DNA of 64,000 nt from Anaeramoeba flamelloides (taxonomy: Eukaryota; Metamonada; Anaeramoebidae): positions 814,001 to 878,000 of the forward strand of contig JANTQA010000038.1 of assembly GCA_027625915.1 (NCBI GenBank), given 5' to 3'. Shown in pieces: positions 1 to 11,812 of the stretch. Below the pieces are notes generated by a model. That model searched no databases, had not been told where the DNA came from, and saw only the letters and a program-made list of their open reading frames with translations. The stretch's first letter is position 1, and every line of letters starts with the position of its first letter. The position numbers and the translations under genes are program-made.

Positions 1-1221
1 ACAGAACCTTTGTTTTTGGAAATTACTCTAAATATTGAATGTAATTAAAAGAACAAAATCCAAATTACAGCCATTTTAAAACAGTGAGTACTTTTTTAAA
101 ACTTTTATCAAGTTTTCCGTTTTAAAAAAGTGAAAATTTTTTCAGAATTAAAACTTTTTTACAAAGTTTTTTGTTTGAAAAAAGTGAGTACTTTGAATTG
201 TTAAAACTTTCAAAATAATAAATATGTAAAAAGGTTAGTAGTCAACCTTTAAAAGTGAGGTAAAGAATTGGAGAGGTGAAAAAAACACTTTATTAAAATA
301 GAAAACTTTCAAAAAGTTTTCATTGTAAAATCTTTTAAAAACTTGCCGTTTAAGCACCTTTTGGCTTTTGGGTTTTCAATAAAAACAGTTTCAAGTTTTT
401 GAAAGCCAACAATTATTTTTAATGTGGAAAACTTTTAAAATTTCAAACAATTCCAATATTCAAAAACAATTTTTTTCAACTTTGAAATACTTTGAAAGTT
501 TTTGAAATCCCAAAAAGGGTATTACTGGTATTTGAATTAAAAACGGGAAAATTTTCCACTTTCTTTTCAATTTCCTTTTTAAAGGAGAACCACAAACCCC
601 AGCCTTGGAGAACCAAATTTAAAAAAAGAAAAATATGGTAACTGAAGTGAAAATTTTTTCCCATTTGATATTCAAATACCAGTAAAAAATGATTTAAAAA
701 TAGAAAACATTTGTAAACTGAAATCTTGAAGACTGTCAGTCTGAAGGTTCCAAAAAGTCTTGAAAGTGTTTTTATAGATTATCTATTCTTGTCGTGAAGT
801 TCCAAAATATTTTTCTTCTTATTAGTCGAAATAGCATCAACAACTTGGAAAAACCAATTAGAAAATGATATTTCAAGAAATTTATTCAAGTTTCTTCTTG
901 AGCTTGGAGTTAAAATTTTTAATTAGGCCAATTTGGTTTTCACAGTCTTTCAAAAGGTAATCTAAAAATCAGTGGAATATTTTTTTAAAAAATATTGAGA
1001 ATTACAAAATCTACGTTAGTGTTTAAAATTAACCATAAAATTGATTATGAACACTGGTTCTAAAATAAAAATCTTAAAAATTTGAAAAAGAAGTCGAATT
1101 CAGAAAAATGTTTTCTTTGATTAATTTTTATGTTTTTTTTATGTTTGTTGTGTATTGTTTAGATTTGTTTGTAAGTCTTGAGGCCAACCACAACAAGCTT
1201 TTTTTTTTTTTTTTATCTTCG
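1..1221. other. AT-rich intergenic DNA left of the Ras-like gene
   Basis: No gene is supported. The stretch holds short degenerate direct repeats, for example GTGAGTACTTT near 84 and 184, and A/T homopolymers. It contains one palindromic element, listed separately. The short open frames in it (476-664 minus, 1108-1305 plus) have homopolymer composition and no recognisable domain. Confidence 0.6.
523..684. mobile_element. Solo palindromic MITE (162 bp)
   Basis: The left end TACTGGTATTTGAATTAAAA and the right end, read in reverse complement, TACTGGTATTTGAATATCAA form long imperfect terminal inverted repeats. These continue inward through a GGGAAAA..TTTTCCACTTTC region that also pairs. The same palindrome, with the same terminal and subterminal sequence, lies inside two larger MITEs of this window (near 16973-17139 and 28920-29378). 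That makes it a separate small mobile family and not a chance hairpin. No protein is encoded. The superfamily is unknown; TA just at the border would fit a TA target site. Confidence 0.7.
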
Positions 1222-1612
1222 TTAAAACGACAAAGGATCCTGAAAAAAATTTTTTTTGAATCTTATCAGGTTAATGTTTTTTGTGTGTTTAGAATAAATT
1301 TTTGAAATAGCTAAAGTGTTTTTGTTTTTAAAAGAAACCGAAGATAATACTAAAGAAAATAAGTGTGATAGTTGTTTATAACAAGAAAGTTGTAAAAGAA
1401 AAAAAAAATTGAAGGATCCAATATTGGCGCAAAATAATTTATTTGCGAATCTGAAAATAAAAGAGAAGACGTTTCTTATTATGATGTTTTTCGGAAAAAT
1501 TGTTAATCGTCTTTTTTTTCAAAAGTTTGGGAATGATTGAAAAGGTAAACGATAAACCTTTTTTATTCAAATAAAAAAAAAAAAAAAAAAATTATTTCAA
1601 AATAAATCTTAC

Positions 1613-2519
1613 GTTTCAAGGTATGGACTACTGATTTTCTTTGCCACTTCTTCAGCGTCTTCTCTAGATATTAGTCTTTCTGAAGTTAGGTCTATTTATG
1701 CAACGAAAAAGAAACAAAACAAAATAAGAAAGGAAAAATTATTGAAAAAAAAAAAAAAAAAAAATTTAAAAGTTGAATTTAATTTTTCAAGAGAAAAAAA
1801 GTATCACCACAAAATTGAAAAATATTGAAATGAAAACAAAAAGTTACCAGACTTATTTCCAACAATTAAAATTGGAACACTTGTTTCTTTAATTTTTTTT
1901 ATACGATCATGAATTTTCCGAATTGCAGCAAAACTTGTACGTGACGTTAAACTGAAAACCAACAAAAATGCATCTCCTTTTTGTAAGTGTAAATTTTCAA
2001 CAGTCCTAAATTCTGTTTGGCCAGCTGTGTCAAATAATTGGAGTGTTGCTGGTTTATTGTCGATAACAGTGATTTTTGTATAACTTTCCTCTTAAAAGAT
2101 AAAAAAAAAAAAACCATATAAAAAAAAAAAAAAGAAAGTCAAAGGGAGTAATCTTGAAAAGTTAGTATTTGGTTCAAAAGAAGTTTTGAGTTTTGTTTTT
2201 GGTCGGAATTAAATTGGTACAAATTCCAAGTTGAAATCAGAAAAAAAAAAAAATTTAGAATAAAAAGTTAAAGTAAAAATTATCAAACCAACTGTAGGAT
2301 CGTAGTCTTGTACAAACCTCCCTTGAAGGTACTGAATTGTTAAACAAGATTTTCCAACTATAAAAAATATTTTTTTGAGAAAGAGAAGAATTGTTAAAGA
2401 AAAAATACCAAAAAAGAGAGAGGTTAAAGAAATTGTAAAAGTTTGACGAGGTGTCTTCAAATCATACCTGATCCGCCTCCGAGTAAAACAATTGAGTGTT
2501 TTTCTTGGTTGGTTGACAT
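1613..2519 (-). CDS. Ras-family small GTPase, multi-exon (3' exon unresolved)
   Basis: Membrane-associated GTP-binding switch of the Ras family. Four exons join in phase across GT..AG introns: 2519-2468, 2357-2289, 2090-1848 and 1691-1613. The spliced protein starts MSTNQEKHSIVLLGGGSVGK and shows a P-loop GGGSVGKS, a Ras-type effector loop DYDPTVEESY, the G3 motif DTAGQ with the catalytic Gln present, and the G4 motif GNKSD. The order, spacing and effector sequence are closer to Ras/Rap than to Rab or Rho. The last clear residues are SSPYLET, where Ras proteins continue with the SAK (G5) motif. The next exon is ambiguous: acceptors at about 1558 and 1451 both give short open tails, the latter to 1222 with a degenerate G5. 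A CAAX box is not visible, so prenylation cannot be asserted. Ser replaces the Gly equivalent to Ras Gly13. The family call is sure; the C-terminus is not. Confidence 0.88.
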
Positions 2520-5500
2520 AAAATCAAATCGTATTAAAAATAAAAACTAATAGTAAAAAAGTAAAGAGCAAAAAATGAATGCTATTTTTTGCTTAAAAAA
2601 AATCAGACCGAAGGAAAGGAAAAATTATTCTTTTCTGTTTGGACAGATTTCAATGGAAAGAGACTTTTGAAAATCGCTATTTGAAAAAATTGAGTTTACA
2701 AAAGCTCTCAAAAGTGTTTCTAGAGGTTTAAAAGATTCAGTCAAATAGTTTGGGCAACACCTTTGTAAACTGTGAAATCTCACTTTTTTCAAATGGAGAT
2801 ATTCGGTTTTCAAGGAGACACAAAGCTGAAAACAATTAAATAAAACAAACCAAAGAAAGTTGTACATTCACTTTTTTGAAAATAATGAAATAATAATTAA
2901 AGAGAATTTCATAAGCTTTTAACCCAAATGAAAAAATTCGAATTGAAAAACAACAATTGATTTTTTGCTTTTTTTTTATTCCAGCTTTTTTGATAAATGT
3001 TTCTACAACCATCATTTCAAGATCTGAAACCCAAAACACGCCGCGGTTATATTTTTTCAAGATTTATTGAACAAAACACAATAAACCTGTGTTTTAGTGA
3101 TTTTTTAATAATAAATCCAAAAAAATTTTCACTTCATCTTCTTCTCCTTTCTTTTTTAATATAGAAACTTTCAAAGAAATAGAGTATGGTTTGTGAACAC
3201 AGTTTATTTGTTTAGTACTTTATTATTCTTGGTCATTTACTGTGTTAACCTAAGAATTCAAAATAAAAGGAATAATTCCGGATTTACCAGTAGATCATAA
3301 TCAAATGAAATTTTATCTTATTTGAATTTCAATAAACAGTATTAATTTTGTAACTTTTTAAAGGTTATCCAAATATTCTTCTCTGTGAAGGCTGTATTAC
3401 AACTCTGCAACACAAAAAAGAATTTAATTGATTAAATATTGAATGAAAAGTAAAATAATGAAAAATATTTTTTTATTTGGAATTAGAAGGAAATTTTATC
3501 ACAATTATTAAAAAAATTTTTTCAAAAAAAAATTCAATTATTTTCAAATTTTTCACTTTTTGATAACTTCACTTATAATTATCACGATTAGTTAATAAAA
3601 GATCTAAGATCAAAAATTATTATTTAAAAATATTTAACAATTTAAGTTGCTAAATTCAATTTTACATTAAGACTTTTTTCGATTTAATTGTACAAAATTT
3701 AAATATTGTTTTTTTCACAGTTAAGTACGTTATTAATCTATATTTTAAAAGTATTTTTAATTTAATAAATATCTTTCAAATGTATAATCAATCATTTGGA
3801 CAATTAAAAAATGATTTTTTCTTTTAAATTGGAAAAATATTTTATTTTTGATTTTTCATTAGGTTATTTTGATATTTTTTAATGAACAGAAAACATTTGA
3901 AATTTTTCGTTTATCAAAAAAATTAAAAAAAAAACGTCGTTAGCTTTTCCAGAATTTAAAATAATTGAGCAAAATCTTTGATTTTTCTCCATTTTTTTGA
4001 ATTCTGGAAAAGCTAGGCACTCTACAGCACTTGACGTACACATTTATTAGGTTTTTTAATTTAAAAAAATCGAGTAAAATCTATATCTATTTTCTCTATT
4101 CTTTTGAATTCTAGAAAATTTAAAGGTACTTGAGGGCACTTTCTGAAACTCTATGGCACCGTGCCGACACTTTTGTTAGTTTTTTTTTTTTAATTTTTGA
4201 AATAAACTGATAATTAAATAAATTATCTGTTTATTTCTTTTTAATACTGAAAAACCCATGAATAGAATATTTTTCATAAGTGATTTTTTTTGTTTATTTC
4301 AATTTTATTATTTGATTAGTAGAGCATTTTCAAAACAATATGCTATTATATATCAAAGTTTTAATATCAAAAATAAATTAAACTAAAAAACATCTTCACA
4401 TTTCTTTGGATTTTTTTATGAGAAAAATAAACCCTTTTTTCCCAACTAGAACGTTTTTAAAAAAAGGCTGTACTCGAAAAAACAATAAATTCAAAAGTCT
4501 TTAGTTTTTGAAGTCATGTTATTTAAATTATATTTTACAGAAGTTTTATTATTAAAGATGGAATTTTTTTGGAAGAAATTAGTTTTTTTGAACTTGAAGT
4601 TTTTCATTTTTTATTTTTTTTCATACTTTTGATGTTTTTTGACATTACCTTAATATTTTTTAAATTTTCGAATTATCATCCAATTTTCAGCAAAAAATAA
4701 GATTAAATCTTCTAGTAATTGTTAAAAAATAAATTGGAAATAGGTCAGAAAACGAATAATAATAAAAAAAATATAAAAGTTAATAAACTGAAACAGTTTT
4801 TACTTATTGTAAATACATAATTAAAAATCTATTAATTTGGAATTGAATGAAGAGATTATCTATAAAAATTTGAATTTAACATGGTTAAAAAAGTTTATTT
4901 CCTCAGTTTTTTAATCATAAGAGTATTATCTAAAATAAATTTGTACTTTAAAAATGAAATAGATCGAAACATTACAATTTTTAGAAAGTAAAGAAGCTAT
5001 TGATTTTTTTTTGGAAAATTACACTTTTTAAATCAAATTCTATAAAGGTAAAAATGATATTTAGTTGAGGGTAAGACCTGGAAACAATGCTTAATTGACA
5101 TTTTCGAAGTAAAATTTTCAAATAAAAAAGTTACATCTTCAATATACATCAAAAATTTTATTACTAGTTTTAATTAAGGAGATTATTTTTTTGAGATTAT
5201 TTAGAACCAAGTAGCTTTGAAAAATTACAAAGTACACACCCTAAAAAGAAAATTATTTATAATTTGAATATAATAATAGTAATATAATTTTATATTTTTT
5301 GATTGTCGAATTTAACAAAAAAGAGATATTTATTTTCTCAACTCATAAGAAGATATATTTAATTTCAATTTTAATTTTAAAAATTTTTTATTTTGTTGGT
5401 GTGTGTTCCACTTGGTATAGAAATAATAGAGTTGTATTTTTTTATGAAAAAAAAAACAAAACATATTTCAAATTTATAAAAAAAATATATTGGTTTTTCT

Positions 5501-6430
5501 TTCTTTGTATATTCAAACCCTAAAGAATAGCAATCAAAATTTCAACTCTTTGACTTCCTGTTGACTAATCTTTAAAATTATTTTGATTTTACAACTAAAA
5601 AATAATAAAATGTTGATAAAATTATATTTTTTTTTGATAATTTTTACAAAATATTTTGGGGTTTTATTGATACCAAAATATTGATTCAAGGGTTGGATTT
5701 AATCCAGATTATAATCAAAATTAGATGTATATACCCATTAAAATAAATTCTATTAAAAAAAAAAAAATACATTATCCCCAGTACATTAAGGTATAAATTA
5801 AAAAAAATAATTTTTCATTAATTGTTGAACATTTCAAGGTAAATTTTTAAATCCTTTTTGTTTACCTCATACTGAAACACCGTAAAGAGGATTTGTAAAA
5901 TAAACTAGATTCCAAAAATTTAGATACAGTATAAACAGTTGAAAGAAAATCATTACTGAACTTTAAATACAAAATGGAAAGAATTTTCATTTTACAAACA
6001 ATTTCATTTTTTGTCTTTTTTGTTTTGTTTTCATTTCCCTTTTTGCAGTTACTTCATCTGTTTTGTTAGATCTCGAAATTTTTTTTCAATGGTTGATAGA
6101 AGGTTAGTATTGAGTTTGTTAAATTGGAAAATCACATACAATTGGTAGATGGTATCTTATCATTTGATCGATCAACAATTGTTGGTGAAATTTCAACAAA
6201 TTTACCAATACATTTTTTGTTCCGCTCATTTCATTATTTTGGACATATAGATTTTAAGATTTTTGAGTTTTAAATTTTTTTCTTTTATTTGGATGAAAAT
6301 GATTACTTATAAAAACATTAATACTCGGTAACTTAAATGTAGTTTTATATTAGGTTTGGAAAAATACAATAAATTGTGTTTTTTTTTTGCCTATTTTTTA
6401 TTTTGGATGTGTCCAAATTGTTGGAATGGG
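2520..6430. other. AT-rich intergenic DNA upstream of the Ras-like gene
   Basis: No gene is supported. Short minus-strand frames at 2625-3060 lie directly upstream of the Ras start codon and probably cover its promoter and leader, but they have no recognisable domain. A local tandem duplication and hairpin at about 3941-4200 is listed separately. The rest is A/T homopolymer-rich with nothing that I can name. Confidence 0.6.
3941..4200. repeat. Tandem duplication of about 120 bp with a hairpin
   Basis: Two diverged direct copies follow each other (about 3955-4075 and 4076-4200). Each has a GAATTCT(G/A)(G/A)AAAA core followed by a region with CACTT/CTCTA and a GTTAGTTTTT- or TTAGGTTTTTT-like end. 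In the first copy AGCTTTTCCAGAATT (about 3941) pairs with AATTCTGGAAAAGCT (about 3998), giving a 15-bp stem. The tract is GC-richer than its surroundings. No function is visible. Confidence 0.5.
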
Positions 6431-7018
6431 GTTTATATATAACTCTTTTTCAGTCAAAGGGACCCAGTTTTACTGAAGAAATCGAACATATTCTATAGGT
6501 TTAATCCATCATTCTTCTCATAATAACTTTTCAATTTTTGGATCAAAATCATTTTTTTTTATTTCATAAAATATTTTTTTTATATTTTTTCACTTTTTGT
6601 TTTTTTTTTATTTATATTCTTCTTTATTATTTTTTTTTCAATTATTTTTTTAAACATCAAATTTCAGAAAAAATAAACTTGAAACTCCAAATTAACATTA
6701 AGAAAATTGAGTACATATATTTTTATTTTATTTTAAAATTCAGATTTTTGCAATTAAAAAAATCTAATTTTCAATAATTTTAATTTTTCAAAGAAATTGA
6801 GAAATTAAGTACAAGATATTCCAATGAAAATAAACCAGAAAAGTTTTTATACATTTTTTTTTGGAAATTTATTCTTTTTTCATCTATTTCTTTTATAATT
6901 ATGGACTCTTATCCGAAGTTTATTATTTCTCTTTCCTAAACAATGTATGTTTGGCAATTCTTGAAAAAAAGTTAATTTTTTATTTTTGGCAGGGTATATT
7001 TGAAAGAGATCGAGCTTA
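6431..7018 (+). mobile_element. TIR element of the CAGTCAAAGG group, tandem unit 1 (588 bp)
   Basis: The unit opens with TATATAACTCTTTTTCAGTC and closes in a decayed inverse of that end next to a TATATATA junction. It is followed head to tail by a second copy; the CAGTCAAAGG motif recurs at 6451, 7039 and 7627, exactly 588 bp apart. Internal sequence matches unit 2 along its length, for example ATTTCTTTTATAATTATGGA against GTTTTCTTTTATAATTATCG. No transposase is encoded, so it is non-autonomous. The open frames at 6538-6777 and 6861-7130 are T-rich by-products. Confidence 0.7.
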
Positions 7019-7188
7019 TATATATATAAACTCTTTTTCAGTCAAAGGGGCCCAGTTTTATTTAAGAAATGGAAGACATTCTAGGGGTTTAATTCATTAC
7101 TCTTATCAAACTAAAATTTTTAATTTTTAGATCAAAATCATTTTTTCTCATTTTGTAAAAATTGTTTTTTTTTGTTTTTGACTTTTTG

Positions 7189-7219
<31 letters not shown>

Positions 7220-7606
7220 CTTTTCTTTTTTATTTTTTTTTTTAAAAATTAACTTTGAAAAAAAAAATGTTTGGAAAACCAAATAAACATTAAGATAAGT
7301 TAGGCTTTGTATGTTCTTTTAAAATTCAGACATTTACAAGGAAAAAATCTTATTATCAACAATTTTAATTTCCTAAAGAAATTGAGAATTTTGCACGAGA
7401 CGTTCCAATGAATGGGGCCCAAAAAATTCCTAAACATTTTTTTTTTTTTTTTGAAATTTAAGGTTTGTTCAGGGTTTTCTTTTATAATTATCGACTCTTA
7501 TATGAAGTTTATTATTTCTCGTATTTCTAAACAATCTAAGTTTGGTTGATTCTTAAAAATAAAGTGACTTTTTCATTTTTGGCTGGGTTCTTTGAGTGAA
7601 ATGGAG
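7019..7606 (+). mobile_element. TIR element of the CAGTCAAAGG group, tandem unit 2 (588 bp)
   Basis: Second copy of the 588-bp unit. The left end is AAACTCTTTTTCAGTCAAAG followed by GGGCCCAGTTTTA. The right end GGCTGGGTTCTTTGAGTGAA is recognisably the inverse of the left TIR, so each unit is a complete TIR element and not an arbitrary satellite period. It contains a long poly-T run at about 7192-7220. It abuts a third element of the same TIR group at a TA-repeat junction. Confidence 0.7.
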
Positions 7607-8149
7607 TTTATATATATAATATTTTCCAGTCAAAGTGATCTAGTTGTAATGATGAGAATACACGAGTCGAAAGGACTGGAAGAGATATCAGCTGAAAAAA
7701 ATTATTTTGGAAATTTTCAAAATTGAATATCATTTTTACACATTTTCAATTTTTTCTTCAATTTTTTTTTAAAAGGTAATTCATTTGCAAATTTTTTTTT
7801 TATTGTAAGATCGATAGCCACTTGGTTAAAACTTGTTATTTTAAGATTATTGATAAAGTGAAAATGATTTTAAAGAAATTATTTTGATTTCTATTGAAAT
7901 TCTATTTGATCTTCAATAGGAGATCAAAATTAGCATTGTTGTTTTTCTCAATATATAGCCTAAGAATTTCGGGTTTTTTGTATTTATAAGACAATCTATT
8001 GATTTATTAGTTTTATTTCAGAATGGTACCAACTATTCTTTGATGTCTATTATTAAACTTATTTCTTATTTACTCTTCAAAGGTAATTTATAAAATAATT
8101 GATATTTTAAAAAAATGTTTGGCCTCTTTGGCTGAAAGATAGTTTTTAT
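7606..8149 (-). mobile_element. CAGTCAAAGG-group MITE, copy C, without the nested palindrome
   Basis: Read in reverse complement this copy matches the 16745 and 28690 copies from end to end: a left TIR of TTTCAGCCAAAGAGGCC type, then TATCAATTATTTTATA, then the region containing ATTCTTAGG and GAGAAAAACAA, then the closing TIR. It lacks exactly the roughly 170-bp palindromic core that the other two copies contain and reads straight through at GATCTCCTATTGAAGATC. It therefore represents the family before that insertion, or after its loss. Confidence 0.75.
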
Positions 8150-9268
8150 TCGAATTTATGTTTAAATTTTGTTCATTGGGATTTATTTCTTTTAATTTCT
8201 TTTATAATATTAATCTATTCATTTTTAAATGAAAAGTATATCCATATAAAGTAATCATTATTACCAATTATTTTTTTTTGTTTATTTTTTGAACCAAAAC
8301 AGTTATAAATTCTTTCCATTAATGAATAATCACATAATCCATATTTTCATATGGAAATATCTGAAAGTGTATTTAATACCAAAATTTTGCTACTACAAGA
8401 TTCGTAATTTACACTTCTTCAATAATCAGATCTACTGTTTTTTTTTTCTCAAAATTTTGTTGTTTACTAACTTGTTCATCCCAGAATTTACAAATACCCA
8501 TTTAATTTATTTTTCAAAATTAATATTTACTTACAGTGAGTTCCTCTTTTAAGGTACAAACTTTCAATGAAATTTAAGGTAGAAACAAACATCGAATCAA
8601 GGCCAATTTTTTGGATTTTTTTCTTTAAACAAATTATTTCGCGATGGGATTTTAATTTTGTGTCTTGATTTGTAATTTTTTCTTTGTCCTAATTTTGGTT
8701 AAAAGTCGGTGTATTAAATGTAGAACTGTTTGTATATTTTTTTTAAAAAAATATTGTCTTTATAAACTTTCAATCATTTTTTCTTTCTTTAATAACTTTA
8801 TCAATTGTAATACAGTAAGTAATGATTATAATTTACTTCAAAGAAAAAGTACATTTTTTAAAAAGACATCATTCTTTCATAAAGTAGCATAAAAGGAACT
8901 TTCTGATGAGATGGTGTATTTTTTAATTGCCTTTTTAATTTTTCTGAATTGATAATCATTTTTATTCCCCTGAGTTTTTTTATTTGTTATTTATTAGAAA
9001 AAAACACCTTTCTGAACTTGTTAAGAATAATACAAATCCTTGAGACGAAATTTGTAATATCTTTAACCATCCCTTTTAAAATTCAATTTCTATTAAAATA
9101 AAATGAAATTTAATTGATTTAATCTTGGGATCTCACAACCAAAAATTAGAAAGATTTCTTGGCACTTAAAGAAAAAATGGTCAAAATTAACAAATGGTGA
9201 GTGAATATATTTTTGTCAAAAGAAAGTCCACATGAAATTCAAAAAGTTGTGAAATAATTTTCTCTTTA
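8150..9268. other. AT-rich intergenic DNA with one MITE end
   Basis: No gene is supported. At 8534-8580 the sequence CAGTGAGTTCCTCTTTTAAG leads into GTACAAACTTTCAATGAAATTTAA. This is an end of the small TA-flanked TIR family seen whole at 42912-43112 and 44476-44672; no matching second end is clear here. The frames at 8289-8552 and 8665-8892 have no domain signature. Confidence 0.5.
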
Positions 9269-10165
9269 TTATACTTTTTTCGAAAAGCCAAATGACGAAG
9301 AAAAGTAATTAACCTTCTCTTTTGATTTTTTTTCTTTTTCCTTTTTCTTTTTTTTCTTTTTCTTTGATTTGTGTTTATCCTTTTTTTTATGCTTCTTTTT
9401 TGATTTTCTTCCGTTTTCATTTTTTCTTCGATGCTTATGAATTGATTCTTTTCGATTTGGGTTTTCTTTATATTCGTGATATTCTTTTCTTTTTCGAACA
9501 GTTTCTCTTTCTCTTTTAGTATTATTATCATTTGGAAAATCAATTTTCATTTTTTTTTCTCTTTTGTTATGCTTTTTCTTTTTCTCTTTCTTATTTTTTT
9601 TATGATGTTTTTTTTTTTTTCTTTTGCTAATACTTTTATTTTCAATCTTTTCATTTTCATTTTCCTTTTTCTTTTTCTTTTTCTTTGAATTTGATTTTAA
9701 CTTTGGTTTTGAATTTGATTTTGATTTTGATTGGGTCGATTGGTTACCTCTGACAATTTGGATTTTATTAAAAAAATCTTTTTCTTTTTCCAGGTCTTCT
9801 ATTATTTCAAAAAGTAAAGGGTTTGGTCGATAGTCCTTGGAATGATCAACACGTAATTTCTTTTTTAATAAATCGGCATTATTTAAATTGTCAACAGCAA
9901 GAATGGTGCTGCGTTGATCTTCGTATGCTAAAAAAGCATATCCTTTCGATTTCCCCGTTTTCTTATCCTTAACTAAATGGATGTCAATGACTGTTCCATA
10001 CTGGGAAAAAACTGTAATAATGTCTCCTTCAGTTAGTCTCTCATCAAGCCCGCCAATAAAAATGTACGGGCTAGTTTTGAAATCTTCGTGCCAAGAAGCC
10101 TCACCAACTAACCCCATTTCTAATTCTTGTTCATTTAATTCGTGAATCGAACGTACAACATTCAT
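9269..10165 (-). CDS. RBMX2: RBMX2 / Ist3 (Snu17)-like RNA-binding splicing factor
   Basis: Core subunit of the RES (retention and splicing) complex, which binds pre-mRNA in the activated spliceosome in the nucleus. It is an intronless 298-residue frame. The N-terminal leader holds the family signature INELNE-like IHELNEQELEMG (residues 7-18) and SWHEDFKTS (24-32). One RRM runs from about 34 to 112 with RNP2 YIFIGGL (34-40), LTEGDIITVFSQYG (44-57), RNP1 KGYAFLAY (74-81) and the RBMX2 hallmark EDQRSTILAVDN (82-93), closing in RVDHSKDYRPN. Residues from about 150 on are a Lys/Glu/Ser-rich basic tail, as in many family members but with no fixed sequence. The start is the first ATG and keeps the leader found in orthologues. 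Stretches in the other frames here are shadows of the A-rich tail. Confidence 0.95.
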   Translation of the reverse strand: MNVVRSIHELNEQELEMGLVGEASWHEDFKTSPYIFIGGLDERLTEGDIITVFSQYGTVIDIHLVKDKKTGKSKGYAFLAYEDQRSTILAVDNLNNADLLKKKLRVDHSKDYRPNPLLFEIIEDLEKEKDFFNKIQIVRGNQSTQSKSKSNSKPKLKSNSKKKKKKKENENEKIENKSISKRKKKKHHKKNKKEKKKKHNKREKKMKIDFPNDNNTKRERETVRKRKEYHEYKENPNRKESIHKHRRKNENGRKSKKKHKKKDKHKSKKKKKKKKEKEKKSKEKVNYFSSSFGFSKKV

Positions 10166-10319
10166 TTGTGATTAAAAGGAAAAAAGAGCAAGGTAAAGAA
10201 TCGGTTTTGTATTTTGAGTTGTCAAGCTGGTTTTTTTGTTGTTTGGTTTCAAATTCTTCTTATTTTGAGATTTCAGAAAAGAGATCTTTTAATGGAGATT
10301 AAAAAACAAAAAAATGTTT

Positions 10320-11012
10320 GAATCGACCTCGATTAAAAAATTACCCTTTATTATTCCTCTATTTGGAATTAATTTGTTATACTTATAAAGAAAAGAATGG
10401 TTGTGTGAGTTTCTTCTATTTAAAGTTCTGATCATTAAAGTATGGAAAGTTTTTTTTAACCTCAATTTTTTATTCTGAAATTTTCAATTTTTAGTGTTTC
10501 TTCATTAGGTAATATATCCTCTTATCTTGAAACTATTTCAAAACTAAAGTAATATTTAAAGAGGTGTGTTGTAATAGCTGCTGTTGGGTGTGAGTTTTAG
10601 AGATCATTTATATTTTTTCTCTTTGAAAATTTCGTTTCTTTTGGATTTTTTTATTTGTCAAAAATCACATTGATTTTTAAAAAAGGTTTTAATTTGACAA
10701 ATAAATTTAAAAATTGAAATAGAGTTATATAAAATACTCAAAATGAATTCTACCTTGATGAAATTGAATTAGTATTGAAAAAAGAATTATTTCAGATATC
10801 TAAGAAAACTTCCTATTCCATATTTTTTTAGATTGTAGAATGGGATTATTTTTACTATAAAACCCCCTTATTTAATATTTTGAAGAGCTGATAGATCTTG
10901 CATTTTTCTTCTTATAATTCTAGTAGTATTTGGAATAACAAAATCAAATTTAGAATTTTATCAAAATTTGTTTCCTTATTTAAGAATTGACAAAAAAAAT
11001 CGAGGTCGATTC
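10320..11012. mobile_element. Putative TIR element bounded by GAATCGACCTCGAT (693 bp)
   Basis: GAATCGACCTCGATT at 10320 is repeated in exact inverse as AATCGAGGTCGATTC ending at 11012. A 15-bp perfect inverted match of GC-rich sequence in this AT-rich background is unlikely by chance. No target-site duplication is obvious and no protein is encoded. It may be a non-autonomous DNA transposon; only one copy is seen, so the family is unproven. Confidence 0.5.
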
Positions 11013-11812
11013 ATTGGGGGAGTAAGAAATACTCAAATTTTCTCACAATAATTTTTACAAGCAATTGAAAGTTAAAAGTTGACTCAACCTAGGACGAACA
11101 GATTTCAAAAAACACCAATAAGATCAATTTTCTTGATTAATTGAGAATATTAGTGAAATATCAAAAATCTATTCCCTTTGTATAAATAAATTTATAAATT
11201 ATCAAGTAATCAGTTAAATCACCGAATTGAGTAATATATAAAAATATCATAAAGCTATCAATTTAAGCCATTTGGTCAATGTAAAAATCAAAAACAAATT
11301 CAAATTTGAATAATTAGTAGAGAAACTTGGTTCTTTTCAATTCACAAATATATATTGATTGTGAAATTATGTTCAAAAAGTTCACTAATGTTTTTGAAAA
11401 TTAAGTTTGAAAAAGATTTCTCCTAATTGATAGTATTGGTTTATAAACCCAAAACTAAATTATTTTTTCAAGTTGAAACAATTTACATAATTAACAAAAA
11501 ATGGAATTTTCTTTTATAAATCAAAATTCGTTTTTTTAATTGTTTTTGATTATTTTTTTGAAACTTTTAAAATTATTGAAAAAGCTCTATTTCATCTGGA
11601 TGATGAAATTTTTGTTTATTTAATGATTTTGTACACCTGATAGTCTTGTACAAACCTATACATGACATTCTTTTATTTGTTATAAAATCAAATTGAGATT
11701 GTACAAATCCGACGACTGGAAAATGATATTGTACCCTGAGTTAAATTTAGTTCTTTTTAAATTTTTTTCTTTGGTATATTTTTTTCTCAGATCCTTAATT
11801 TGTGTAGATATC

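Noticed and set aside
2625-3060. Two overlapping minus-strand frames upstream of the Ras-like gene
   Set aside because: No domain, homopolymer-like composition, and the position fits the promoter or leader of the Ras-like gene.
9187-9543. 118-codon minus-strand frame overlapping the 3' end of RBMX2
   Set aside because: It is a shifted reading of the Lys-rich tail of RBMX2. It has no RRM or other domain, and the 298-codon frame is continuous with the conserved part.
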